A stretch of 44,683 nt of DNA from Cellulosilyticum sp. (GTDB lineage: Bacteria; Bacillota; Clostridia; Lachnospirales; Cellulosilyticaceae): the NCBI GenBank assembly GCA_017421915.1, contig JAFOHG010000063.1:1-44683 (forward strand), read 5' to 3'. The position numbers and the translations under genes are program-made. Positions 44,401 to 44,683 of this stretch are shown piece after piece. Under the pieces are notes generated by a model. It did not search any database and was not told where the DNA came from. It worked only from the letters and a program-made list of their open reading frames with translations. The stretch's first letter is position 1, and each line of letters begins with the position of its first letter.

Positions 44401-44683
44401 TTATTTATCTTCAAGAGATACGATTAAATAACGAAGAACTTGTTCCATAATACGAACTCTGCTTTCGATTTCAGCTGGCGCACCTGCTTCAGCTTGGAAC
44501 TGAATGAAGTAGTAGAACCCTTCTCTTTGTTTTTCGATTTCATAAGCAAGTTTTCTTTTGCCCCAATCGTCTACGTTTGTGATTTCTCCACCAAAACGTG
44601 TGATAAGTTCTTTCACTTTTTCAAGAGTAGCTACTTTTTCTTCTTCGCTTAATGTTGAGAATAACACAACTGATAATTCGTAA
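44401..44683 (-). CDS. rpsF: 30S ribosomal protein S6, 5' end beyond window
   Basis: About 93 visible residues, starting YELSVVLFSTLSEEEKV from the window edge; normal S6 proteins start two to four residues earlier, so only the first codons are missing. The family motif DWGKRKLAYEIEKQREGFYYF is intact. A GTG at 44667 could look like a start but lies inside the conserved first strand. It is the first gene of the rpsF-ssb-rpsR operon; the promoter and any S6:S18 autoregulatory leader lie outside. Confidence 0.95.
   Translation of the reverse strand, partial: YELSVVLFSTLSEEEKVATLEKVKELITRFGGEITNVDDWGKRKLAYEIEKQREGFYYFIQFQAEAGAPAEIESRVRIMEQVLRYLIVSLEDK

Overview
This 44.7-kb window is low-GC chromosomal DNA from an anaerobic, endospore-forming member of the Firmicutes (class Clostridia). 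The evidence is the sporulation genes (spoVG, spoVT, yabP, yabQ, a cwlD-type amidase), Gram-positive-type regulators (PurR, MecA, GdpP), DnaD/DnaI-type primosome genes, pyruvate formate-lyase with its activase, and strong AGGAGG ribosome-binding sites. A Lachnospirales/Cellulosilyticum-like host is my guess from overall protein character and cannot be settled here. I saw no phage, insertion sequence, CRISPR array or defence system. The window is almost entirely housekeeping and looks origin-proximal.

Layout. 1-400: four minus-strand tRNA genes (Gly, Arg, His and a truncated Gln) behind a strong promoter. 428-3342: an apparent operon prfB (with a programmed +1 frameshift)-cheW-like-rdgB-phosphodiesterase, preceded by an initiator tRNA. 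3421-18989: a long minus-strand block with the order known from Bacillus, purR-(glgC-glgD)-spoVG-glmU-prs-pth-mfd-(prsA-like)-spoVT-mazG-hup-rqcP-yabP-yabQ-divIC; it links purine control, glycogen and cell-wall precursors, translation quality control, repair and spore formation. 19213-24273 (plus): murC, a dnaD/dnaI primosome pair and a MocR-type regulator. 24344-27688 (minus): cell-wall or spore hydrolases (cwlD-like, an alpha/beta hydrolase, a GH18 protein). 27818-34080: mixed-strand single genes (lipoprotein, BI-1 family protein, purA, CBS-type pyrophosphatase, DUF1858 protein, mecA). 34490-37626 (plus): pflB and pflA. 37733-44683 (minus): the replication/ribosomal block rpsF-ssb-rpsR / yybS-gdpP-rplI-dnaB and a MerR-like coiled-coil protein.

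How the parts connect. PurR has a plausible regulon inside the window: matching pairs of PurBox-like sites with identical 18-nt spacers lie upstream of purR and purA. prs makes PRPP, the effector of PurR, and purA starts AMP synthesis. SpoVT has a sigma-G-like promoter, fitting its forespore role. The pflB promoter carries a 15-nt palindrome that looks like an operator. The best leads for new biology are regulatory (PurBox pairs, pflB operator, DUF1858 promoter repeats, duplicated ribosome-binding site of the pyrophosphatase) and three less typical proteins (the orphan CheW, the MocR protein with altered PLP motifs, the unassigned lipoprotein). I did not find a convincing wholly new multi-gene system.
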